A DNA stretch of 64,000 nucleotides from Escherichia albertii NBRC 107761 = DSM 17582 (GTDB lineage: Bacteria > Pseudomonadota > Gammaproteobacteria > Enterobacterales > Enterobacteriaceae): positions 62,001 through 126,000 of the forward strand of contig NZ_BBMY01000001.1 of NCBI RefSeq assembly GCF_000759775.1, read 5' to 3'. Below, piece by piece: positions 49,513 to 58,900 of this stretch (position 1 is the first letter of the stretch; the number at the start of each line of letters is the position of its first letter). A program made the position numbers and the translations under genes. The notes under the pieces were generated by a model. It was not told the origin of the DNA and ran no database searches. It was given only the letters and a program-made list of their open reading frames with translations.

Positions 49513-50445
49513 TTAACCAAACTCACGCAGGCGGTGGGCCATTTTACGGAAAAACGAATCCTGACTTTCGTCGCGATCCTGTTTACCAGTAACAACCACG
49601 GTGGCAGTCGTTCCCGCAGGCCAGATATTGTCTTGCTGGTTATCGAGGCGGATACGTACCGGAACGCGTTGCGCCAGACGTACCCATTCAAGGTTGGAAT
49701 CAATGGTCGCCATGCCCTTATCATCACGCGTACTGCTGGCGTTGGTCACCCCGGCAGCAACGCTATCGACCGTACCTTTCAGTACCTTGTTGCTGCCAAG
49801 CGGCGTGATCTCAGCGCGATAACCTGGATGTACGCCCTCCAGTTTGGTTTCTTCCATATAGGCCAGCACATAGAAGGAATTCTGTTTCACCAGCGCAACC
49901 GCCGTTGATCCGCGCGTAATAAATTCACCGGTATAGACGTTGAGGTTCGTTACCCAGCCATCTGCTGGCGCGCGGATCACCGTACGTTCAAGATCCAGTT
50001 TTGCCAGATCGCGGGTCGCCTGGGCTTTCGCTAACTGATGCAGAACCGTTTGCAGCACGTTATTCGCCTGGTCTATCTCTTCGCGAGACATTGCCTGTAT
50101 GCCCAGACGGTTACGACGTCCAGCTTCCTGACGTTTCTCCTGTGCTAACACCTGATAATAAGCAACGTCAGCTTGCGCTTCCTCAAGCGCCTTTTGATAG
50201 CGCGGCTGGTCGATGGTGAACAGTACCTGTCCTTTTTTTACCAGTTGGTTATCATGAACATTCACCTGGGTAATGAGTCCAGAGACATCCGGCGCGATCG
50301 CCACCACATCGGCGCTAAAGCGCGCGTCACGCGTCCACGGAGATTCAGTGTAATAGACCCAGGCGCGAAAAATTGCGATGAAAGCCAGGATGACTAATAC
50401 GACCGTGATGGTCGTACGGGAGAATTTTCTTATTAGTGTTTTCAC
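49513..50445 (-). CDS. aaeA: Membrane fusion protein AaeA
   Basis: A 310-residue HlyD/EmrA-type adaptor with an N-terminal membrane anchor (about 12-32), a biotinyl-lipoyl-like domain in two halves, an alpha-helical hairpin (about 85-150) and a beta-barrel domain. It connects AaeB to the periplasm or outer membrane. It lies 7 bp after aaeX. Confidence 0.96.
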   Translation of the reverse strand: MKTLIRKFSRTTITVVLVILAFIAIFRAWVYYTESPWTRDARFSADVVAIAPDVSGLITQVNVHDNQLVKKGQVLFTIDQPRYQKALEEAQADVAYYQVLAQEKRQEAGRRNRLGIQAMSREEIDQANNVLQTVLHQLAKAQATRDLAKLDLERTVIRAPADGWVTNLNVYTGEFITRGSTAVALVKQNSFYVLAYMEETKLEGVHPGYRAEITPLGSNKVLKGTVDSVAAGVTNASSTRDDKGMATIDSNLEWVRLAQRVPVRIRLDNQQDNIWPAGTTATVVVTGKQDRDESQDSFFRKMAHRLREFG

Positions 50446-50452
50446 TTCAACC

Positions 50453-50656
50453 TCAAACGAACAGTCGCGATATCAAATAAAACAAGCAGCAATAGAGCGC
50501 AGTGTTGAACAGCGCCGGGTGCCAGACAAAATCATAAATACCTGTTGGCACAAGTACCCGGCGCACCAGCCAGAAAATCGCCAGTGATAAAAGCAATTCG
50601 AAAAATATCGGTGGGAATGACAGCCCAAACACCACGATAACGGGAAACAGACTCAT
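50453..50656 (-). CDS. aaeX: Small membrane protein AaeX
   Basis: A 67-residue DUF1656 protein with two membrane segments (about 3-28 and 45-65). The gene accompanies aaeAB; its role is not known. The start at 50656 follows AAGG. The frame stays open 23 codons upstream but with no ribosome-binding site. Confidence 0.92.
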
Positions 50657-50838
50657 GTTGACCTTGGTTGTATAGAGAGAGCAGGTGTTATTATTTTCAG
50701 CATCTGTCGCCGCAGAGAAGGGCATGGAAAGCCGAGCGAGAGCAACATTGCCGTTGATTGATATTTAATATATTAGCGTAACTGTTATGCTGTTATCTAT
50801 ATTATGTGATCTAAATCACTTTTAAGTTAGAGTGAATA

Positions 50839-51768
50839 ATGGAACGACTAAAACGCATGTCGGTTTTTGCCAAAGTGGTTGAATTTGGCTCTTTTACCGC
50901 CGCCGCCAGACAGCTACAGATGAGCGTTTCGTCCATCAGTCAGACGGTGTCTAAACTGGAAGACGAGCTGCAGGTTAAGCTACTAAATCGCAGTACGCGC
51001 AGCATTGGCCTGACCGAGGCGGGAAGAATTTACTATCAAGGCTGCCGTCGAATGCTCCATGAAGTGCAGGACGTTCATGAGTAACTGTATGCTTTTAACA
51101 ACACCCCCATCGGGACGCTGCGCATCGGCTGTTCTTCAACCATGGCACAAAATGTTCTCGCTGGCTTGACGGCAAAGATGCTGAAAGAATATCCCGGTTT
51201 AAGCGTGAATCTGGTCACAGGTATTCCTGCACCTGATCTGATTGCCGATGGTCTGGATGTGGTGATCCGCGTCGGCGCATTGCAGGATTCCAGCTTGTTT
51301 TCCCGTCGTCTGGGGGCGATGCCAATGGTGGTATGCGCCGCCAAAAACTATCTTTCGCAGTATGGCGTGCCGGAAAAACCCGCCGATTTAAGTAGTCATT
51401 CATGGCTTGAATACAGCGTGCGCCCGGACAATGAATTTGAGTTGATCGCACCAGAAGGGATCTCGACTCGACTGATCCCACAAGGGCGATTTGTGACTAA
51501 TGATCCGATGACGCTGGTGCGCTGGTTAACCGCGGGGGCAGGAATCGCCTATGTACCGCTGATGTGGGTGATCAATGAGATCAATCACGGGGATCTTGAG
51601 ATCCTGTTGCCACGTTATCAGTCAGATCCACGTCCGGTTTATGCGCTGTATACAGAAAAAGATAAACTGCCGTTGAAGGTGCAAGTCGTGATCAATTCAC
51701 TGACTGATTATTTTGTTGAGGTCGGAAAGCTATTTCAGGAAATGCACGGACGCGGGAAAGAGAAATAA
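50839..51768 (+). pseudogene. aaeR: LysR-type activator of aaeXAB, interrupted by an ochre codon
   Basis: The 310 codons match AaeR (309 residues) along the whole length, except for TAA at 51082-51084 (codon 82; ...VHE-stop-LYAFNN...). A single C-to-T change from CAA explains it, since K-12 AaeR has Gln there by my recollection. The first 81 residues keep the LysR HTH (MSVSSISQTVSKLEDELQVKLLNRSTRS). The effector domain runs on in frame to 51768. An internal ATG at 51142 could in principle restart, but would make a protein without the HTH. Loss of AaeR would be expected to leave the divergent aaeXAB pump uninduced. Confidence 0.88.
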
Positions 51769-51794
51769 TCAGAGGCTAATGACAAACGTAAAAT

Positions 51795-51855
51795 AGCCTG
51801 GTGCGCTATGCTTATCAAATCTACATAGCGACTGCAATATATTGAATTTATACGA
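51795..51855. repeat. Degenerate REP/BIME remnant after aaeR
   Basis: GCCTGGTGCGCTATGCTTATCA followed by a linker with CAATATATTGAATTTA resembles, in reverse order, the REP and linker parts of the dacB-obgE repeat. It marks the left edge of the segment not shared with K-12. The rest of 51856-52032 shows no gene. Confidence 0.6.
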
Positions 51856-52032
51856 TTTCTCAGGTCGACACATCCGATATAAACAAAACACACGTTGTCA
51901 ACAATCTGAATCGTCATTGTGCTTTTCAGCAAATACTCAACTTAAGATACGATGCCAGCAATAACAGGCATTCGGAGCGTAACAACAGGTCGGTTTGCCA
52001 CCAGCCCCCAAAATGGCTGTATAAATTCAGAT

Positions 52033-53889
52033 TTAACGTTCTGTTTTTCGTGTTTTCCGCCAGAAAGTGGTACGACTCATACCAATACTGGCGGCTGCTT
52101 TCCCTTTTTTGCCTCCGGCTTCGACAAGCGCTTTTCTGATAATTTCTTCTTTCTCTTGTGAAAAATCGCAGTCGTTCTCTGGTGGTACCGACCCTTCAAG
52201 CAAATATTTAATGGTTTCCCTGTCTATCAGTTTCCCTCTTACCGTAGTCGCAACCCGGGTCATTATATTCTGCATCTCCCTGATATTTCCTTGCCACGAC
52301 CACTCACAAAGTTCCCGCATCGCACCAGAAGTAAAACCGGGTATCGGTGTTATTTTGGGGAGATACCGGCGAAGAAAATAGCGACACAAAAGAGGAATAT
52401 CTTCTTGTCTTTCGCGTAATGGCGGCAAGTGAAGCATCAGGACATTGAGTCTGTAATAGAGGTCTGAACGAAACTTACCCAACTCAAGTTGTCGGGGGAT
52501 ATTCTCGTTACTGGCAGCAATAACACGCACGTCAAAAGGGGTAACCGTATCGCTGCCAAGACGCATTACCTGTTTTTCCTGTAGTACTCGTAATAATTTT
52601 GTCTGGATATGTGGCTCAATCTCCGTAATCTCATCCAGAAAAATGGTGCCGCCATCCGCCTGCTCGAATAATCCTGGTTTTCCTTTATTACTGGCCCCCG
52701 TGAACGCACCCGGAACATACCCAAATAATTCACTCTCCAGTAGCGTTCCGGGAAGCGCAGAGCAATTTACCGCCACAAAAGCCTTTGTAGCCCGAGTGCT
52801 GCTGTTATGAATACTTTGAGCAAACAGTTCCTTTCCGGTTCCGGTTTCACCCACAATAAACACTGTGCCATCCGTTTTAGCATACTGCTTCGCCAGCGCA
52901 ATGGTTCGCTGAATAGTGGAGCTTGAACCATGGATATCTCTGAAATTCGCACGTGCAATATGTCCAGTTCCGGTATGTTTTTTATTATTTGAAGTCAGAA
53001 CAGACTGACAATTCTGACGCTGGAAGTTCACTACCACACCGACAACCTCTTCATCGAGCTTTACCGGCCTTGCCTGTCCAATCACATTTTCTGTTTCATC
53101 CGACGAAAAGGGTAACAGGGGTAATTCGCTTCTTATTGCCATATCAAAATCAAATGTCGGCCACAGCGTGGAACATGGTTTGCTAAGTGCATCGCTAACA
53201 TTAATCCCCATGATGTGTTCAGCCATAAAATTGAACTCAACAACTCTACCTAATCGGTCTAACGCAACAATGGCATTATCCGCGGCATTTACTGCGGCAT
53301 GGAGAAGCGAACTTTTACTCCTGCTCATGCGTATCATTTCATAAATACGCTGTGCTTCCGTCATGGCGGCGATAATACTTTCTTCCCCACTTTGCACAAC
53401 AACGTGTGGAACCTTTAAGCGCGCCGCAGCAATACCCGTTGATGAGCTCCCCACGACCACGGCAGCCCCTTCATGAACGGCTCGTAATATGATGGGTTCA
53501 ACTTCTTCCTCCTTAAAAATAGAATAAAGACGGAGATGTAGATTCAAAACCCGGGCGGTTGCAGTTAGCCCCTCGACCAGATGAGGAAGCGCTATGGCGG
53601 CGATGGGGCTACCAATGCTTTGAGCAAGATTAAGTGCAGAAATGTAATCAAAGGCCGAACGTTGAATAGTGACATGGATAAATGACGGAAATGCTTCCCG
53701 AATTGCCTTCGACGTGGCTCCGCGGCTAATGAGGATCTCTGCGCCTTGCCGTATCTGATTTGCAGCGACAGCCACACCTTCTCCCAGAATCCCTCGCACA
53801 ACGATAATTTCAGGGAATAGTTGCATACTTAATTTGTGTACCAGAGAGAATAAAGTCCTGTCTGCGGCGATCAGTGTAATATTACTCAT
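52033..53889 (-). CDS. Sigma-54 enhancer-binding activator with PrpR-type sensory domain
   Basis: A 618-residue regulator. Residues 1-190 resemble the PrpR N-terminal domain, which binds a small metabolite in the propionate regulator. A PAS-like region follows (about 195-290), then the sigma-54 AAA+ domain: Walker A GETGTGK at 347-353, sigma-54-contacting GAFTGA at 394-399, Walker B GGTIFLDE at 413-420. A Fis-type HTH ends the protein (GKAAASIGMSRTTFWRKTRK, about 596-615). AAGGAG lies eight bases before the ATG at 53889; a GTG three codons earlier is too close to it. It is divergent from the ferredoxin-domain gene and is not PrpR itself. The ligand is unknown. Confidence 0.92.
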   Translation of the reverse strand: MSNITLIAADRTLFSLVHKLSMQLFPEIIVVRGILGEGVAVAANQIRQGAEILISRGATSKAIREAFPSFIHVTIQRSAFDYISALNLAQSIGSPIAAIALPHLVEGLTATARVLNLHLRLYSIFKEEEVEPIILRAVHEGAAVVVGSSSTGIAAARLKVPHVVVQSGEESIIAAMTEAQRIYEMIRMSRSKSSLLHAAVNAADNAIVALDRLGRVVEFNFMAEHIMGINVSDALSKPCSTLWPTFDFDMAIRSELPLLPFSSDETENVIGQARPVKLDEEVVGVVVNFQRQNCQSVLTSNNKKHTGTGHIARANFRDIHGSSSTIQRTIALAKQYAKTDGTVFIVGETGTGKELFAQSIHNSSTRATKAFVAVNCSALPGTLLESELFGYVPGAFTGASNKGKPGLFEQADGGTIFLDEITEIEPHIQTKLLRVLQEKQVMRLGSDTVTPFDVRVIAASNENIPRQLELGKFRSDLYYRLNVLMLHLPPLRERQEDIPLLCRYFLRRYLPKITPIPGFTSGAMRELCEWSWQGNIREMQNIMTRVATTVRGKLIDRETIKYLLEGSVPPENDCDFSQEKEEIIRKALVEAGGKKGKAAASIGMSRTTFWRKTRKTER

Positions 53890-53938
53890 TGAATGCACTC
53901 CTTGTTATTAGAACGACTACTATCCGTATAGCTTTATG

Positions 53939-54008
53939 TTTTGAAACAATTCCCCCGATTGAAACAAACAAACCAATTAATTAGATGTTTTTATGTTTCA
54001 TGAAACAT
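53939..54008. promoter_or_regulatory. Candidate upstream activator sites for the sigma-54 regulator
   Basis: A perfect 16-bp palindrome ATGTTTCATGAAACAT lies at 53993-54008. Two further TGAAACAA half-sites lie at 53942-53949 and 53960-53967; the first overlaps ATGTTT to make an imperfect palindrome. The perfect palindrome is centred about 143 bases upstream of the predicted transcription start, a normal enhancer distance for sigma-54 promoters. That this is the activator's operator is inferred from position and symmetry. Confidence 0.65.
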
Positions 54009-54117
54009 TTTTATTTAAAGTCCAAAAAACAAGATCAGTAAAAATACAGAGGCAACTCACTGAATAAAATCATGAATTATCAAACATCCACTTCTGTATT
54101 GTACGTTTTTTATATTC

Positions 54118-54133
54118 TGGCACGAAGAATGCT
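54118..54133 (+). promoter_or_regulatory. Sigma-54 (-24/-12) promoter of the accessory operon
   Basis: TGGCACGAAGAATGCT fits the consensus TGGCACG-N4-TTGCW with one mismatch. The invariant GG (54119-54120) and GC (54131-54132) are separated by exactly 10 bases. Transcription should begin near 54143-54145, about 50 bases before the first gene. I saw no clear IHF site between this promoter and the palindrome. Confidence 0.85.
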
Positions 54134-54193
54134 TTGATCTCTATGACCGTCTAACCCTCTTCCATAATAAGATAAAGGATATGGTAAAATATT

Positions 54194-54937
54194 ATGAGTT
54201 ATATTGATCAAACATCCTGTACGGGTTGTAAAGTTTGTTTACTTTTCTGCCCTGATGATGCAATCGAGTATTATGATGGCAAATGCAGCATAGATTCAAA
54301 ACAGTGTACGCTGTGTGGATGCTGCGAAGGCTGCTGCCCTTTCAGCGCCATCCATCCCACGACTAACCTGACTGACCTGCAAATTTTTCAGCAAACCTTT
54401 GGCGATCCCAGAGGCTCGAAAGTCACTGGCGGCAACGCGGGGCGTGGTGGGAAAGAAATAAAAACGCTTGATGTCAAACCCACTCTCAAACCCGATCACC
54501 TCAGTATATGCCTTGATATGGGCCGACCTGGCGTTGGCTTGTATTTGCGTGACGCAGAAAAAATCATTATGGCATTGATGGCTGCTGGTATGGAGTTTGC
54601 CGAAGGCGATTTTCCGCTCTCCACAATTATTCCCGACCGCACAACAGGTAAATTTCGCCCAGATTGTCTTGATATTCATATGCATAGTCTTCTCACTGAA
54701 GGTTGTTTCCATAAAAGCAAACTCCCAGGCGTACTTCAGGCACTGAAAGATGTTTCAACGCAAATAGATACCGTGCTCTGCCCAGGTTTAATTTTTGCTG
54801 TGAATGAAAATATTGAAAACGAAGAGGTACTGCGCTGCCTTGATGAACAGGGAATTCCTCGTCCTGTACGTTCAAAAATTAACGTCGGGCTGGGAAAACC
54901 GTTTTCACCCGATTTATCAAAAAACTCCACTTTGTGA
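54194..54937 (+). CDS. Protein with N-terminal 2[4Fe-4S] ferredoxin domain and unknown C-terminal domain
   Basis: A 247-residue soluble protein. Two CxxCxxCxxxCP motifs (Cys9, 12, 15, 19 and Cys38, 41, 44, 48) form a bacterial-type dicluster ferredoxin domain in residues 1-55. Residues 95-247 form a separate domain I do not recognise, with segments HLSICLDMGRPGVGLYLRD, FRPDCLDIHMHSLL and PGLIFAVNENIE. No signal peptide or membrane segment is seen, so it is cytoplasmic. The Shine-Dalgarno (AAGGA) is about 14 bases upstream, longer than usual. It is the first gene of the sigma-54 operon. An electron-transfer or redox-enzyme role is inferred only from the clusters. Confidence 0.85.
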   Translation: MSYIDQTSCTGCKVCLLFCPDDAIEYYDGKCSIDSKQCTLCGCCEGCCPFSAIHPTTNLTDLQIFQQTFGDPRGSKVTGGNAGRGGKEIKTLDVKPTLKPDHLSICLDMGRPGVGLYLRDAEKIIMALMAAGMEFAEGDFPLSTIIPDRTTGKFRPDCLDIHMHSLLTEGCFHKSKLPGVLQALKDVSTQIDTVLCPGLIFAVNENIENEEVLRCLDEQGIPRPVRSKINVGLGKPFSPDLSKNSTL

Positions 54938-54985
54938 TGCAGCGTTTCAATTAACCATAACCTATTACATTCCAGGAAAAATAAA

Positions 54986-55642
54986 ATGACACATACGTTA
55001 TACAGATCCGGTACTCCCGAATCCCAAAGTGAAGAAATATGTTGGCTGGCTTACTCTACCAAAGGAGTGAACGACGATAATTTTCCCGAAACTGCCAGAC
55101 ACCTCCTCAAAGCAGTAGAGGACAGTGGCGATGTCGCAAACTGGGGCGATACCAAAATTGGCACCATTCTCACTATGCCGGCTGCAGAGATTAAAGAAAA
55201 ATTGTTGCAGAACTCACGACTGCGTGGCGTATTTTCCAACCCACGGGCCGCAGTAAAATTTTTGCAAATCCTGAAAAAGAAAGAGCTGAATCAGTCCATC
55301 CTTCTCTCTGGTGTCATTACCGAACTACGCCATATCTGCAAAGAAGCCGGTGTAACCCCTTGTTATGCCAATATGTCGCTTGGTGTATTTGGCAACACAT
55401 CTCGTCTTACCGACGCTAAAACCCTTTCCGTTACCACTATGTGTGGTCACCAGCGTATACCCGCAAAATATGTACAAGCACTGCAACATGATGTGGAACA
55501 GGGAAAAATAACAGCGGAAGAAGCAGCAAAAAAATTAGGCAGCATCTGCATGTGCGGTGTCTTTAACCCCAACAGAGCAGCAAGCATTCTTGCCAACAAG
55601 CAACAGCCCTGTTCATGCAGAGATAACGGCAATCTACTGTAA
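54986..55642 (+). CDS. Uncharacterised Cys-containing protein of the accessory operon
   Basis: A 218-residue soluble protein I cannot assign to a family. It has no signal peptide or membrane helix. It holds seven or more cysteines, concentrated in the C-terminal half: VTTMCGHQRIP and LGSICMCGVFNPNRA, plus a final PCSCRDN, which could bind metal or a cluster. The start follows AGGA by eight bases. It lies 48 bp after the ferredoxin-domain gene and 73 bp before the transporter. Its constant place between these two suggests the pair acts on the transported substrate; that is inference. Confidence 0.8.
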   Translation: MTHTLYRSGTPESQSEEICWLAYSTKGVNDDNFPETARHLLKAVEDSGDVANWGDTKIGTILTMPAAEIKEKLLQNSRLRGVFSNPRAAVKFLQILKKKELNQSILLSGVITELRHICKEAGVTPCYANMSLGVFGNTSRLTDAKTLSVTTMCGHQRIPAKYVQALQHDVEQGKITAEEAAKKLGSICMCGVFNPNRAASILANKQQPCSCRDNGNLL

Positions 55643-55667
55643 AAATAAAAGATTCTGCTCGCCAATG

Positions 55668-55692
55668 GTCTGAAGCCTTCAGGGCTTCAGAC
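55668..55692. other. Intra-operon hairpin before the transporter gene
   Basis: GTCTGAAGCC and GGCTTCAGAC form a 10-bp perfect stem with a 5-nt loop, 24 bases before the transporter start. No T run follows. Its arm sequence (GGCTTCAG) recurs in the hairpin after the transporter. Confidence 0.65.
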
Positions 55693-55715
55693 GGCGTCAG
55701 TAAGGAAAAAATATC

Positions 55716-57170
55716 ATGCAAACCGTTGCGCCTGTCGTCGCACAGACGAAAAAAAACTTTCTCGCAGCCAACTGGCAACGCATCGTCTGGGCCGCACTCT
55801 TCCTCATTCTCTTTTTCTCCCCCGCACCACAGGGGTTGAGCCATCAGGCCTGGCAATTATTCGCAATTTTTATCTCAACTATACTGGGATTCATCATCAA
55901 GCCTTATCCCATGGTAGTTGTGGCGCTTACCGGGATAGTCTTATGTGGTCTAACCGGTACGCTTAAGGCAAAAGAAGCCTTGAGTTCCTTCGGTGATACC
56001 TCAATTTGGCTTATTGTCACCGCATTCTTTATTTCACGCGCTTTCAGTAAAACGGGTCTGGGGCAGCGTATTGCCTATCTATTTATGAGCAAAGTTGGAA
56101 AAACCACGCTTGGCCTCGCTTATGCCACATCGCTAACCAATCTTGTTATCGCTCCCGTCGTCCCCTCTAACACTGCGCGACTTGGCGGGATCCTCTTTCC
56201 ATTACAACAGTCGATCTCTCTGGCATATAACAGCGATCCTGCCATGGGCACCGAAAGGCGTCTGGGCTCGTTTATTATGGCAAACGCTTTTCAGGGAAAT
56301 CTGGTGGTGTCCGCAATGTTCCTGACGGCTGCCGCTTTTAATCCTATCGTCGCCAATGTAGCGATAGACAACGGCATCCATCTGGATTGGGGGACCTGGT
56401 TCCTTGGGGCGATCGTCCCCGGTATCGTTTGTCTGGCAATTCTACCGCTGGTATTGATGCTGGTCTGGCCCCCGGAAGTGAAAAAAAGCCCTGAAGCCGT
56501 AACAATAGCCAAAGGAAAACTCCATGAGCTTGGCCCGGTAAAAAGAGAAGAATACATCATGCTTGGTGTGTTTTTAGGGCTGATTTTTCTCTGGACTGTC
56601 GGTGCGAAACTGTTCCATGTCGATGCGACAATCGCTGCAATGGCAGGGCTGGTTGTAATGTTACTTACCAGAGTATTAACCTAGGCGGATCTCGCTGCAG
56701 AAAAAGGGGCATGGAATACACTAATATGGTTTTCCGCGTTGGTGATGATGGCCAAGTATCTTAATTCGCTCGGATTCATTCCCTGGCTCACAGAACATCT
56801 GTCCACATCACTTAACGGTCTTGGATGGCAGGCTGCATTCGTGCTGGTTATATTAAGTTATATGTATGCGCATTACTTCTTTGCCAGTTCCACTGCGCAC
56901 ACAGCCGCAATGGCCCCTGCGTTCTTGCCGCTACTGCTCGTGCTTGGCACACCGCCTATGCTGGCGGCTCTTGGTTTAGGATATGCGGGTAATTTCATGA
57001 GCGGTTTAACCCATTACGGTAATGGTTCTGCACCTATCTTTTTCGATTCAGGCTATATTCCTCTGAAACCATTCTGGCTTCTTGGCCTGTTGTTCAGTGT
57101 GATCTTCACCGTAATTTTCGCCCTGGTTGGCCCAATATGGTGGGAGGCCATCGGTTTAGTTCAGTTTTGA
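55716..57170 (+). pseudogene. DASS-family anion:Na+ symporter, interrupted by an amber codon
   Basis: The 485-codon frame is open except for TAG at 56682-56684 (codon 323, ...LLTRVLT-stop-ADLAAEKGAW...). Related CitT/TtdT-type carriers usually have Trp at this place (LTW), so one G-to-A change from TGG is the simplest cause. The two halves together match the family: about 12 membrane segments, the SNTAR motif in the first half and SSTAHTAAMAPAF in the second, and total length near 480. Substrates in the family are di- and tricarboxylates such as citrate, tartrate and succinate. The first half alone (322 residues) is unlikely to work. Confidence 0.87.
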
Positions 57171-57212
57171 TGACTAATTTATTGCAGGATTAACTTGTTA
57201 TTATCATGAAAA

Positions 57213-57250
57213 AGGCTTCAGTGATAATCGGATTACCGCCACTGAAGCCT
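57213..57250. terminator. Inverted repeat between transporter and tldD
   Basis: AGGCTTCAGTG (57213-57223) and CACTGAAGCCT (57240-57250) form an 11-bp stem with a 16-nt loop that has its own TAATC/GATTA arms. It is 42 bases after the transporter stop, between converging genes. The T run is poor, with AAAA before the stem serving the minus strand. Confidence 0.65.
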
Positions 57251-57299
57251 GTACTGAATAGCCTTTAATGACCGACGTGATATTACGTCAAAAAGTCAA

Positions 57300-58760
<1,461 letters not shown>

Positions 58761-58793
58761 TTAGTTACTGCGGTAGAGGATTTTTTACGGCTG

Positions 58794-58827
58794 CCGGATG
58801 CGGCGTGAACGCCTTATCCGGCCTACG
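58794..58827. repeat. REP element between yhdP and tldD
   Basis: GCCGGATGCGGCGTGAACG followed by CCTTATCCGGCCTAC is a consensus single REP unit. It lies in the 155-bp gap between two genes on the minus strand and may modulate the yhdP-tldD message. Confidence 0.9.
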
Positions 58828-58900
58828 GTTATGTTCCGGCTCGTTGGCCTTTGGCAACGATTATCCTATGAGATTGGGGCAATTACGCGCCCTCGTCAAA

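Noticed and set aside
51142-51768. A separate functional gene downstream of the aaeR stop
   Set aside because: It is the in-frame remainder of the LysR effector domain without the DNA-binding part and without a good ribosome-binding site.
52033-53889. Regulator is PrpR of the propionate operon
   Set aside because: The architecture is PrpR-like, but no prpBCDE genes follow; neighbours are a ferredoxin-domain protein and a DASS carrier, so it is a paralogous regulator.
54194-57170. Locus is the L-tartrate (ttd) or citrate (cit) fermentation operon
   Set aside because: The carrier is of that family, but no tartrate dehydratase subunits or citrate lyase genes are present and the regulator class is different.
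51769-57299. Prophage or transposon insertion
   Set aside because: No integrase, transposase, terminal inverted repeats or tRNA attachment site could be seen at either edge.
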